Shown piece after piece: positions 24,394 through 32,300 of a stretch of 64,000 nt of DNA. The position numbers and the translations under genes are program-made. The notes under the pieces were generated by a model, which worked only from the letters and a program-made list of their open reading frames with translations, ran no database searches and had not been told where the DNA came from. Every line of letters starts with the position of its first letter. Position 1 is the first letter of the stretch. Source of the DNA: Thalassobacillus cyri (lineage in GTDB: Bacteria > Bacillota > Bacilli > Bacillales > Halobacillaceae); NCBI RefSeq assembly GCF_900107755.1, contig NZ_FNQR01000003.1, positions 294,283-358,282 on the forward strand. The letters run 5' to 3'.

Positions 24394-24525
24394 TCAATGG
24401 TTCTTGGTTGTATATGAACGTATATTTTTCTTAAGCAAGAGGAAAATGACAACAATTAGAGCAATAGGAATCCCCCATGCCATTACTGCTCCTACTATTA
24501 CCATAACAATAGAGGTAGTACTCAA
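24394..24525 (-). CDS. Small single-pass membrane protein, 43 residues
   Basis: A TTG start at 24525 gives MSTTSIVMVIVGAVMAWGIP, a single hydrophobic helix, and a basic end NIRSYTTKNH. GGAGG lies 10-11 bases upstream, slightly far. The N-terminus superficially resembles MetS-type small transporter subunits, but no partner transporter is nearby. Upstream frame extensions look non-coding. Confidence 0.5.
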   Translation of the reverse strand: MSTTSIVMVIVGAVMAWGIPIALIVVIFLLLKKNIRSYTTKNH

Positions 24526-24575
24526 AAAGCCTTTCACCTCCCAGTCTGTTGTAAGTTGAACAAGACGGCGTGCTA

Positions 24576-24755
24576 TCATCCAATTTTGTGCGGATACTCG
24601 ATACGAATGGAAACAATTTCTCCACAGTTGACACAATAGGTGTATATCTTATTGGATCCCATGCTCATTGGTTTACCCAAGGGCCTTACATGTGTGTAAT
24701 CTGTACCTTCCACAAGTTTCGTTCCACTGCATTTCGGGCACTTCTCCTCGCTCAA
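24576..24755 (-). CDS. Zinc-ribbon protein, 59 residues
   Basis: Two CxxC knuckles, CPKC at the N-terminus and CVNC about 34 residues later, form a likely zinc ribbon around KLVEGTDYTHVRPLGKP. TTG 24755 is preferred, being nine bases after AAGGAG; ATG 24764 abuts that site. The function is unknown. It is the first of three tiny genes on the minus strand. Confidence 0.65.
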   Translation of the reverse strand: MSEEKCPKCSGTKLVEGTDYTHVRPLGKPMSMGSNKIYTYCVNCGEIVSIRIEYPHKIG

Positions 24756-24830
24756 CCACACCATCTCCTTATTTAATTTTTATACTCGCTTATTTATAAA
24801 TTCTCCTTTTCCCTTTTAATTCCTGCAAAA

Positions 24831-24859
24831 AGGCGTCTTCTTATTTCAAGAAGACGCCT
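24831..24859 (-). terminator. Terminator of the ring-cleaving dioxygenase gene
   Basis: A perfect 12-bp stem (24831-24842 with 24848-24859), five-base loop, then TTTTT on the minus strand. Confidence 0.92.
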
Positions 24860-24866
24860 AAATTTA

Positions 24867-25850
24867 TCATTCATATTCTTTTTCAATATTTTTGGTACTT
24901 CTTACGGTATCAATCGGCCGCACTCTAGCTTCAATCGCTTCCCGCTTCGGCTCCAGGAATGGAGGCAGGGATAATTTTTCTCCTAATGTTTCATAAGGTT
25001 CATCCCCCATGAATCCCGGTCCGTCGGTTGCGAATTCAAATAAGATTTGCGGAGCCACATTGCTATATAGAGATCCGAAGAAGTGGCGATTGACATAGCC
25101 GGATGTCCGGAAGTTAAAGTTTTCCATTCGCTCTTGCCATTCGTCAAGTACGGAGCGGTCTTCTACCCGGAAGGCTGCATGGTGAACTGTGCCGAATCCT
25201 TGGCGGGCTGGTGGCAGGACTGTATTATATTCGACAACTACCTGACCGCCATTACCGCCTTCTCCTACTTCAAACAAATGGAATGTGTCGTCCTGATCGA
25301 TTTCTTTAAACAGCAGCACTTTCTCCATCACTTTTTTGAAATAATCGATATTATCGACACGAACAAACAATGGCCCTAACCCCGTAATCGCATATTCTAA
25401 GGGAATTGGTCCGTCCTGCCAAGGAGTGCCTGGAGCAACTCCGTTATCATTTTCATCAGAAATCAATTGATATTGCTGGTCATCAAAGTCGATAAACGGA
25501 AGCACCTTCTTGCCAAACTGCACCTGAATGCCTTCATGCTTCACTTCCAGCCGGTCAAACCGCTTCACCCAGTAATCAAGTGCACCGTCATCCGGCACGC
25601 GGAAAGATGTTTTTGAAATCTCGTTGGTGCCATGGACACCCTTCGGAATGCCAGGAAAATCGAAGAACGTCATATCGGTTCCCGGGCTGCCTTGATCATC
25701 AGAAAAAAACAAATGGTATGTGCGGATATCATCCTGGTTGACCGTCTTTTTTACCAGGCGCATGCCGAGCACATAGGTGAAGAATTCATAGTTCTTTTCC
25801 GCACTGCTCGTAATCGCCGTAACGTGGTGGATCCCTTTTAATTCATTCAT
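24867..25850 (-). CDS. MhqA/MhqO-type ring-cleaving dioxygenase
   Basis: A 327-residue protein with two VOC (glyoxalase-fold) modules. Metal-ligand candidates are the histidines in GIHHVTAI and TVHHAAFRV and the glutamate in ILFEFATDGPGF. It closely resembles B. subtilis MhqA/MhqO, which help remove hydroquinones and catechols. ATG 25850 follows AGGAGG by seven or so bases. It has its own consensus-like promoter and an MhqR-like operator, so induction by quinone stress is expected. A quinone substrate is inferred from family and operator. Confidence 0.88.
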   Translation of the reverse strand: MNELKGIHHVTAITSSAEKNYEFFTYVLGMRLVKKTVNQDDIRTYHLFFSDDQGSPGTDMTFFDFPGIPKGVHGTNEISKTSFRVPDDGALDYWVKRFDRLEVKHEGIQVQFGKKVLPFIDFDDQQYQLISDENDNGVAPGTPWQDGPIPLEYAITGLGPLFVRVDNIDYFKKVMEKVLLFKEIDQDDTFHLFEVGEGGNGGQVVVEYNTVLPPARQGFGTVHHAAFRVEDRSVLDEWQERMENFNFRTSGYVNRHFFGSLYSNVAPQILFEFATDGPGFMGDEPYETLGEKLSLPPFLEPKREAIEARVRPIDTVRSTKNIEKEYE

Positions 25851-25894
25851 AATTTTACCTCCTGTTTCCATTGGATCTATCTGAATCCCTGAAT

Positions 25895-25941
25895 TATTTC
25901 GATTTCAAGATAAATATAATACGCAAAATAAATACTGTCAA
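25895..25941 (-). promoter_or_regulatory. Promoter plus MhqR-like operator of the dioxygenase gene
   Basis: On the minus strand TTGACA (25941-25936) and TATATT (25918-25913) are 17 bases apart. Directly after the -10 box lies an 18-bp imperfect palindrome (25895-25912, plus strand TATTTCGATTTCAAGATA). It differs from the MhqR consensus TATCTCGAATTCGAGATA, as I recall it, at about two to three positions. MhqR bound here would block initiation. Confidence 0.75.
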
Positions 25942-25984
25942 ACGATAAACTTTAGCTGGAGCCAGTAAACCAATTGGCAGAAAA

Positions 25985-26018
25985 AACTCCTCCCATCAGT
26001 AGATGAATGGGAAGAGTT
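25985..26018 (-). terminator. Terminator after the VOC-domain gene
   Basis: AACTCCTCCCAT (25985-25996) pairs with ATGGGAAGAGTT (26007-26018), one wobble in the RNA, with a six-T run on the minus strand. Confidence 0.88.
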
Positions 26019-26048
26019 ATGAATGGACTGCATAGAAAATTCTTTTTA

Positions 26049-26459
26049 TTACTTTCTCCTTTTGAAGTCAGGGCTTAACGCGCTCCAGACATCAAACAGA
26101 TTTTCATCTAAATCCCGGAACACAAAATTGTTTCCAGCATGCCCGCGGTCCTCTATTTCCTCCACCTTTACTCCTTTGTCTCTAAGCTCCTTATGTAGTG
26201 CTTCCAACGCATTCCACCCATCCACTTCAAATGTCAAAGAGAAGTGTTCCTTTCCTTTCTGGTCTATGAAATTAGCTGTCTCGTTTTCTTTCGTTTTAAC
26301 TAAAAAAAAGCTTTGGTCTGCTAGATTGATAATTGCTTTATCTTCATCCTGATAGCTTAATTCTGCACCCAAATTATTCACATACCAGTCTTTGGCTTTC
26401 TCGACATCAGCAACCGGTATATACGTAGTCCCTACTCGCAATAGTTTTTCTTTCCTCAT
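26049..26459 (-). CDS. VOC-superfamily (glyoxalase-like) protein
   Basis: A 136-residue single VOC domain with the pattern TTYIPVADVEKAKDWYVNNL and the closing VFRDLDENLFDVW. Such proteins include isomerases, dioxygenases and drug-binding proteins; the metal ligands are incompletely conserved, so no function is assigned. ATG 26459 has AAGGA seven bases upstream, inside the end of the preceding permease gene. Confidence 0.78.
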   Translation of the reverse strand: MRKEKLLRVGTTYIPVADVEKAKDWYVNNLGAELSYQDEDKAIINLADQSFFLVKTKENETANFIDQKGKEHFSLTFEVDGWNALEALHKELRDKGVKVEEIEDRGHAGNNFVFRDLDENLFDVWSALSPDFKRRK

Positions 26460-26463
26460 CACG

Positions 26464-27508
26464 TCATCCTTCCTCACCATGGTTTTCCTTATGTGAATTT
26501 GATCCACTTATCATTACAAAATTAGAGGGATTCATTTGTGGCTCTGTGCTCTTTTCTGTTGGCACCTTATCTCTTAGCCCTGCAGGAAGGAGTGCGGGGG
26601 TTATGATATTCTTTGCTCCACGTGCAATCCCAAGCAGGGAGAGGACGAACAATACAAGAAAAATCAAAGGGATCCCTACTAACCAGGGTGCATGAGTCTG
26701 TAGATTATAATAATACATACCAATCAGTGAAGCCCAATCGTAGGTGACTGGAACCGGACGGCCTCCCATCAAACTGTAATCTATAAGCGTTCCTCCAAAG
26801 AAGAGTTCAAATACTCCTAAGTGAGTCATTACTAAAATGGCTTGAATCGTTTGCCTGGTAAACAAGTTAATGAAACTCTGCTTCAGGTGAGGGAACAAGT
26901 GGTAGCGGAATAAATGGAAAGGATCCCCTCCTAATACTCTACTGGAGATGACAAAATCTCTTTTTAAAATGACACTCGTTTCACTTGCGATCAATATAGC
27001 AGCAGGTGGAATCAGCAACATGCTGATAACCAGTACTTCCAACGTGAGCCGGAAAGTAAGGCTTGTCGGAAACCCTTCAAATGGTTGCCAAAGCAAAGGT
27101 TTTAACAAATTATAAGCAATAAGTGAGGCAGGTATAAAATAAAGGACCGGAAATAGTGTTTTCTACTACTTTGGCTGTTCCTTTAAATTTAAAACCAAGA
27201 GGTACCCCGATTATAAAAGCAACAAAAAAGCTCACCATTCCAATGGAAAAAGCACCTAAGATCGTGTATTTGGCACCCTTCAATATATAATAAATAAGGT
27301 GATTGCCATTAAAGTCTGTCCCCAGAATAGAATAGTCGAAAGGAGCGAACGGGGCACCGATCATATTATTTTCACTGTCATATAGATAAGGTGTTTTAGC
27401 TACGTAAGAATCAAAGAAACCCATATGTATAAAACTTGCCGCCAACATAACAACAATAAATCCAAGACCAGCTACCAGCAGCGGTTGTCTGACAGTTTTC
27501 TCCATCAT
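26464..27508 (-). pseudogene. Oligopeptide-type ABC permease (DppC-like), frameshifted
   Basis: Two frames hold the halves of one inner-membrane permease. Frame 1 runs from ATG 27508 to a stop at 27110 and encodes the first helix and the segment ending KVVENTISG. The next residues in that frame (PLFYTCLTYCL) are junk. The second frame continues sensibly as LYFIPASLIAYNLLKPLLWQP, down to 26464. Treating one base near 27144 as an insertion restores 347 residues, the normal length. The cytoplasmic ATPase-contact loop lies in ISSRVLGGDPFHLFRYHLFP. It may be a real pseudogene or a sequencing error. Its partner permease is directly upstream; no ATPase or binding-protein gene is nearby. Confidence 0.78.
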
Positions 27509-28377
27509 AAGGAGACCTCCTGCTTCGTTGACCAGTAAAGTACTAACTCAATCAACTTAAGAAAAAGGTAAATCGGAATGAAAAAAAGTAAAGCTGTCAC
27601 GAAGAATACTGGAGGCTGGGAATAATCTAATAAAAAGGATGTCATTCCAAGATTGTTGAACAGGTACTCAATGATCAGGAGATTGCTGATCATGATACTG
27701 ACCAGAAATTTTGCCTGGTAGGCTAGCCGGACGAACATATTTCTCAAAATGTGCATGAACAATATGTAGGATTTACTCAACCCCTTGCTGACAGCAAGTT
27801 CATAATAATGTTCTTTCCGTTCTTCTTCTACCAGTTCCAGCATGGATTGGAAGAAATACATCGTCGGCAATACCGCCAATACTACCGCTGGTGCCAGGAC
27901 AGCTTCTTCAGCACCAGCACCTGAAACTTTCGCAACGTTTATCCCCGTTTTCTGATACAGCCAGACTAATAGCATTTGTGCTGCTACTACAAACACTATA
28001 TCTGGAATGCTTTGCAAAAAAGAGGTTGTAGCCACAAAAGCGTTATATACCTTTTTAGGAGCCCGCCATAAGAGTATCGTTCCAAGAAGCGCGATACAAA
28101 ATGAAGCAGAAAGCGCGATTCCCAAAATGGTCATGGAACTTTCGAATGCTTTTAATATGAAAGGAAATAAATCTCTTTCGACCCCGGATGTCGGGTTGAC
28201 ATATATCAAGGAACCCGGCTCCATCAATTGCTTCCATACATTAGTGAACACTTGCAAACCAGGCCACACAAAACCCTCCACATACATAAACAAGGGTGAA
28301 ACGCTTACAATAAATATACCAACGATTAAAAAAAGAGGCTTAGTCACCTCTCGTGCTATGTATGATCCCCATTTCAT
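27505..28377 (-). CDS. Oligopeptide-type ABC transporter permease (DppB-like)
   Basis: A 290-residue membrane protein with about six helices. The ATPase-contact (EAA-type) loop appears as HYYELAVSKGLSKSYILFMHILRN. ATG 28377 follows GGAGG by eight bases. Its stop overlaps the next permease's ATG, the usual layout of a permease pair. The large outer domain after helix 1 is typical of DppB-type proteins. The transporter's ATPases and binding protein must be encoded elsewhere; the solute is unknown. Confidence 0.8.
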   Translation of the reverse strand: MKWGSYIAREVTKPLFLIVGIFIVSVSPLFMYVEGFVWPGLQVFTNVWKQLMEPGSLIYVNPTSGVERDLFPFILKAFESSMTILGIALSASFCIALLGTILLWRAPKKVYNAFVATTSFLQSIPDIVFVVAAQMLLVWLYQKTGINVAKVSGAGAEEAVLAPAVVLAVLPTMYFFQSMLELVEEERKEHYYELAVSKGLSKSYILFMHILRNMFVRLAYQAKFLVSIMISNLLIIEYLFNNLGMTSFLLDYSQPPVFFVTALLFFIPIYLFLKLIELVLYWSTKQEVSL

Positions 28378-28484
28378 CGATGTATCCTCCGATAACAACC
28401 TTTTCCTTTTATTTTATAGGAAGATCATCCTACTGACTACCCTAATGAAAAAAGGCTGTGACTCCATCCGCCCTAATCGGTGAA

Positions 28485-28916
28485 TTATTGATCAGGATAT
28501 GGCTTTTGCAGGAAGTTCACAGATTGATGGATCAATTTCTTTAATACATCTACATCTACATCAGCTAATTTATTGATATAAACACAGGCTTTCCCTTTGG
28601 TATGTTTACCGAAATCTTTCAGCAGTTCTTCATTGTCATCCCCGGTGGCAAAGTACAGGCTGATCTTCGCTTTCCGTGGAGAAAAACCGACCAATGGGGC
28701 GTCACCTTCGTGGCCAGAAGCATATTTATAATGATAGCTGCCGAAGCCAATGATACTCGTACCCCACATGTGGGCCTGGTACCCAGTCGTTTCGGTAAAT
28801 ATGTCTAATAGCTGGGAGGCATCCTCCCGCTTCTTCGGACTTTCTACATTTTCGATAAAATCAAGGACACTGTGATCGTTTTGCTTGGTTTTCAGTTCAT
28901 ATGCGATCGTCCACAC
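28485..28916 (-). CDS. DUF1801 (YdhG-like) protein
   Basis: A 140-143 residue protein with the diagnostic block MWGTSIIGFGSYHYKYASGH followed by GFSPRKAKISLYF. Its function is unknown. Relatives begin with (M)AYELKTKxND. In this frame the standard start is GTG 28916, only one base from GAGGGG. ATC at 28907 lies at the ideal eight-base distance from GAGGGG and encodes the residue just before AYELKTK. The start is therefore uncertain, with a non-standard codon possible. Confidence 0.82.
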   Translation of the reverse strand: MWTIAYELKTKQNDHSVLDFIENVESPKKREDASQLLDIFTETTGYQAHMWGTSIIGFGSYHYKYASGHEGDAPLVGFSPRKAKISLYFATGDDNEELLKDFGKHTKGKACVYINKLADVDVDVLKKLIHQSVNFLQKPYPDQ

Positions 28917-28971
28917 CCCTCATTCATTGAAATTTAGCTTATATGCCTTGATACATTCAGCGAAAGGTTGA

Positions 28972-29430
28972 TTAATACTTTTCATTGATATCCACTAGTT
29001 CAAAACGCTCGCACACGAGCAGCATATTCTCAGAAAACTCCATTCCGATTTCTTTTAATTCTTGTTTAAAAAATCTTTCGTGTACTTCCCGCCAATAACG
29101 ATAGGTTCGATCGCCTTCTCCCTCTGCAATCGCAAACTCTTCCGATACCTCATTCATCGGCAAAATTTCTACTTGTATAGTTTTAATAATGGCAACTGGC
29201 AAGTCCTCACTGTTCAGGATGATGCTATATTCCCCAGTTGCCGGAAGAGGCTCGCTTTCCAATTCATAGAAAACGTACCCAGAGCATGTAGCGGTTTTGT
29301 AACCGGCAATCACTAACTGCGCCAGCTCATCCGGATCAGCCCCAAATTGCCAGGCGGTTACAGAAGTTGTTTTTGCTTCGGGATGTTCAACTAAGTAGTC
29401 ATGCCAATATTTTTGTGATGCTATATTCAT
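28972..29430 (-). CDS. ASCH-domain protein
   Basis: A 152-residue protein with an ASCH RNA-binding-like beta-barrel. Residues TSVTAWQFGADPDELAQLVIAG and GYKTATCSGYVFYE (GxKxxT) are the family marks, and GDRTYRYWREVHERFF near the C-terminus is typical. ASCH proteins act on RNA or as amidohydrolases; no specific role is assigned. ATG 29430 has GAGGGAG eight bases upstream. Confidence 0.85.
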   Translation of the reverse strand: MNIASQKYWHDYLVEHPEAKTTSVTAWQFGADPDELAQLVIAGYKTATCSGYVFYELESEPLPATGEYSIILNSEDLPVAIIKTIQVEILPMNEVSEEFAIAEGEGDRTYRYWREVHERFFKQELKEIGMEFSENMLLVCERFELVDINEKY

Positions 29431-29537
29431 ATCCAATTCTCCCTCTCTCAACTTTACCCATCACCCTTCTCCATAAAAGGTAATAATTTAGTTATTCTAC
29501 TATTTCCTGTAATCCCCTTTTAAAAGTAATAAAAAAA

Positions 29538-29564
29538 GTGCACCCCTTTATCAACAGGATGCAC
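29538..29564 (-). terminator. Terminator after the DUF2935 gene
   Basis: GTGCACCC (29538-29545) pairs with GGATGCAC (29557-29564), with one G-U pair in the minus-strand RNA and a long T run beyond. Confidence 0.75.
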
Positions 29565-29572
29565 CGATAATT

Positions 29573-29998
29573 CTAACACTGGTACAAGATTGTCTGGGCG
29601 ACCCCAATAAAATATTCCGATTCAACAATGATATGATTCAATACTACTTTGGCGGTCGGGTTATTACGGATGGGTTCACTTTCTTCCATTAAGCTGCGGC
29701 AGAAGTTGATGAATTGCTGGCTTTGTGAGAGACAGAATGAGACGAGCTGCATAATATCCTGGTATAGCTTTGTTGTAACTTGTCCTTTCGATCGGTTTAC
29801 TGTTTCAATATAGCGGACCACTTGTTGGTGAGCAACCGCGAAATCTTTTTCCCACTGGGCTAATGCTTGTACATAGTTTTGTTCCAGGTTAGGTACTAAT
29901 TCCCGAATGACGACGGTATGCTCCTCTTCCTGATGTTTCCAAAACTCTGCTTCGTCAAGGACACGCAATGGCATTTGGTGTCCATAGTAAAATTGCAT
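29573..29998 (-). CDS. DUF2935-type four-helix protein
   Basis: A 141-residue all-helical protein. DEAEFWKHQEEEHTVVIRE near the N-terminus and HIIVESEYFIGVAQ at the C-terminus provide Glu/His pairs like those of diiron four-helix bundles, as in the DUF2935 family. Metal binding is an inference and the function is unknown. It is a single gene with its own terminator. Confidence 0.72.
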   Translation of the reverse strand: MQFYYGHQMPLRVLDEAEFWKHQEEEHTVVIRELVPNLEQNYVQALAQWEKDFAVAHQQVVRYIETVNRSKGQVTTKLYQDIMQLVSFCLSQSQQFINFCRSLMEESEPIRNNPTAKVVLNHIIVESEYFIGVAQTILYQC

Positions 29999-30102
29999 AG
30001 ACGTACCCCTCCATCCTATTTTTCTCTTTTACTATATGAAGGGCACAGACAAAAAAAGAACTAGCAATCGAGGAGTGTGATCGCTAGTCCTTATCTTTGT
30101 CC

Positions 30103-30566
30103 TTATCCTGCAGCTGCTTGTTTTTTGTTGTTGATAACGAAATCATCCAGCTTCAGATTGACTGGGTTAGCTATCGTATCGCCTACCGGGCATGTTTTTT
30201 CAATGAAAGCTATGAACTCTGCCACTTTCTCTCGTGGTGCGTCTGTCTCGATGTGAATCGTATATCGGATGTCGCTATAGCCGCTACGTACGTCAGATTT
30301 ATGCATAAAACCGTCTGTATCAAGGTCTCCGGCTATCTCCACCCTGAAATCATCAAACGCTATATCAAATTGTCGGGCATAGGCACGTGCAACAATCGCC
30401 TGACAGGCACCCAGGGCGGTTAACAACAGTTCCACTGGATTCATACCAGTGTTGGTTCCCCCCATTTGTGCTGGTTCATCGATGTCACTTCAAAATTTCT
30501 GGATGTTGCTTTGACCTGCATTCCTTCTTGTAGTTCTGCAGTTGCATAAAAAGTTGTATTCGGCAT
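30103..30566 (-). pseudogene. OsmC/Ohr-type peroxiredoxin-like protein, frameshifted
   Basis: The gene starts at ATG 30566 behind AAGGGG and encodes MPNTTFYATAELQEGMQVKA...NFEVT. From about 30486 this frame becomes non-homologous and stops. The next frame gives DEPAQMGGTNTGMNPVELLL and continues with the redox cysteine of GACQAIVARAYA and a second cysteine in KTCPVGDTIA, to the stop at 30103. Adding one base near 30480-30487 restores a 154-residue OsmC protein of normal length. Either a recent mutation or a sequencing error has broken it; the rest of the sequence shows no decay. Confidence 0.82.
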
Positions 30567-30668
30567 GTTGATTACCCCTTCCGGTATCTTCGTATACTTT
30601 TATTATAATCATTCCTGAGGAGAAAACCATGGACAAATTGTGAAATGTTGAGCAATGTTTTATAAAAA

Positions 30669-30692
30669 AAAACTGCAGTTTACCTGCAGCTT
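30669..30692 (-). terminator. Terminator of the padR-chrA operon
   Basis: CTGCAG arms (30673-30678 and 30684-30689) with a five-base loop are followed on the minus strand by a long T tract, starting at the chrA stop codon. Confidence 0.8.
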
Positions 30693-31865
30693 TTAAAAAT
30701 TGATGAAACTAAAAATATAACCGCCTGCCACACCAAGAATCACAATCATCCAGGCAGGCACTTTCCAAATATTCAATAATGCAAACAGTATCGCTCCCAG
30801 GGCAAAATCAGTGGCATCGAAAATAGAACTTTTGATTACCGGGTCATAGAATGCCGCCAGCAATATACCCACTACGCTGGCATTGACACCCATCAGGATA
30901 CCTTGGAAATCCTTTCTTTTTCGCAATTCATTCAAAAATGGTAAAGCAGCAATAATCAATAGAAAGGAAGGCAGGAAGATACCAATGGTGGCAACGATTG
31001 CGCCTGCTATTCCTTCCATCATCGTTCCAAGGTAGCTGGAAAAGGTAAATAACGGGCCAGGGACTGCCTGTGCCATTCCATAGCCAGCCAGAAATTCATC
31101 CGCTGTCAGCCATCCCTGAGGTACGATTTCCCGTTCGATCATCGGAAGCACAACATGGCCGCCTCCGAAGACTAGCGAGCCGACACGGAAAAAGGTATCA
31201 AAAATGCTTAAGAGCGGATTGTCTATCATTTTTGTTAATACCGGCAACATGACAAGCGTAAACACAAGTATGCCAAGCGACGTGATTCCAAGTTTTTTAG
31301 AAATATTAACCTTGAACGTCTGCACTTTTGATTCTGCTTTGTCTTTGAACAGTTTTATTCCGAGCAATCCAGCCGCGACGATAACCATGATCTGCATCCA
31401 TGCGGACGGATATAATAACATAATCGCTGCTGCAACGAGAGCGATTGCTATTCGCGTTTTGTCCGGAGTCAGCTTTTTTCCTAATCCGATTAATGCATGT
31501 AATACCACCGCCGCCGCAACTACTTTCAGGCTGTGGATGAACCCGGCATCCCCTAACGTAAAAGTCTGGTACAACATGGCAAAAATAATTAGCACAATAA
31601 TCGAAGGAACAGTGAAACCGAACCATGCGACAAAACCACCCAGGATACCTCCCCGCAGCATGCCGATGGATATACCGACTTGCGAGCTTGCTGGTCCCGG
31701 GAGAAACTGGCACAAGGCAATGATGTCTGCGTATGTTTTATCGTCGAGCCATTTTCTGCGGTCGATGTACTCATCTTTAAAGTAAGCAAGATGAGCGACT
31801 GGCCCACCGAAAGAAGTAAGCCCGAGTTTTGTTGATACTGCTAAGATTTCCAGAAGTCTTTTCAT
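30693..31865 (-). CDS. chrA: Chromate transporter family protein ChrA
   Basis: A 390-residue, long-form CHR membrane protein made of two homologous halves. The first opens with KLGLTSFGGPVAHLAYFKDE and the second with FFRVGSLVFGGGHVVLPMIE, both diagnostic. CHR proteins export chromate by exchange or symport, though many members' true substrates are unknown. It lies 19 bases downstream of the padR gene. A PadR-operator-controlled promoter drives the pair. Confidence 0.92.
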   Translation of the reverse strand: MKRLLEILAVSTKLGLTSFGGPVAHLAYFKDEYIDRRKWLDDKTYADIIALCQFLPGPASSQVGISIGMLRGGILGGFVAWFGFTVPSIIVLIIFAMLYQTFTLGDAGFIHSLKVVAAAVVLHALIGLGKKLTPDKTRIAIALVAAAIMLLYPSAWMQIMVIVAAGLLGIKLFKDKAESKVQTFKVNISKKLGITSLGILVFTLVMLPVLTKMIDNPLLSIFDTFFRVGSLVFGGGHVVLPMIEREIVPQGWLTADEFLAGYGMAQAVPGPLFTFSSYLGTMMEGIAGAIVATIGIFLPSFLLIIAALPFLNELRKRKDFQGILMGVNASVVGILLAAFYDPVIKSSIFDATDFALGAILFALLNIWKVPAWMIVILGVAGGYIFSFINF

Positions 31866-31884
31866 CGTCCTTTATTCCCGCCTT

Positions 31885-32190
31885 TCACTTGATTTCTTTA
31901 AACAATTCATACGCCTTCGTGCGCGCCTCTTCGAGAATGGTTTCTCCCTGTGTGGTAATCCGATAATATTTTCTGATTTTTCCGTTTACATTTTTTTCTT
32001 CTTTATCTAATAAGCCATCAACTTCCATATGATGGAGAATCGGATACAACGTTCCAGGACTGATATCATAACCATGCTCCCGAAGTTCTTCCAGCATCCA
32101 TGAGCCATAAATCGCTTCTTCTTTCGCATGATGCAGGATATGAATGTGGATAAAACCCAAGAATAACTTCCTCAAAATTTTATTATCCAT
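31885..32190 (-). CDS. PadR-family transcriptional regulator
   Basis: A 101-residue short PadR repressor. The winged helix is marked by IYGSWMLEELREHGYDISPGT and LYPILHHMEVDGLLDKE, followed by the dimerisation helix. ATG 32190 follows GGAAGGGG by seven bases. A cluster of three identical half-sites overlaps the start of its transcript (32205-32238), so autorepression and control of chrA are likely. The inducer is unknown. Confidence 0.92.
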   Translation of the reverse strand: MDNKILRKLFLGFIHIHILHHAKEEAIYGSWMLEELREHGYDISPGTLYPILHHMEVDGLLDKEEKNVNGKIRKYYRITTQGETILEEARTKAYELFKEIK

Positions 32191-32204
32191 AAGTTTGCCC
32201 CTTC

Positions 32205-32238
32205 CAATATCGGATATCAATATCGATTTCCGATATTG
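32205..32238 (-). promoter_or_regulatory. PadR operator with three half-sites
   Basis: CAATATCG occurs at 32205-32212 and 32218-32225 and inverted as CGATATTG at 32231-32238, each separated by five bases (13-bp period). The last two form a perfect 8-5-8 inverted repeat. It lies immediately downstream of the -10 box. Confidence 0.82.
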
Positions 32239-32267
32239 ATTGTATACAACACTACCACCCTTGTCAA
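32239..32267 (-). promoter_or_regulatory. Promoter of padR-chrA
   Basis: On the minus strand TTGACA (32267-32262) and TACAAT (32244-32239) are 17 bases apart. Confidence 0.82.
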
Positions 32268-32275
32268 CAAAAAAT

Positions 32276-32296
32276 GCCCAGGCATTACGCCTGAGC
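32276..32296 (-). terminator. Terminator after the second MFS gene
   Basis: GCCCAGGC (32276-32283) pairs with GCCTGAGC (32289-32296), with a G-U in the minus-strand RNA and ATTTTTTG behind it. Confidence 0.78.
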
Positions 32297-32300
32297 GATT

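Noticed and set aside
24394..24525. MetS-type small subunit of a sodium-dependent amino-acid transporter
   Set aside because: The helix is superficially similar, but the conserved WGGL-type centre is not convincing and no partner transporter is adjacent.
26464..28377. Complete oligopeptide ABC transporter operon
   Set aside because: Only two permease genes are present (one frameshifted); no ATPase or solute-binding protein lies on either side.
31204..31785. Open frame of 193 codons opposite chrA
   Set aside because: Antisense to a conserved transporter, with composition typical of reversed membrane codons.
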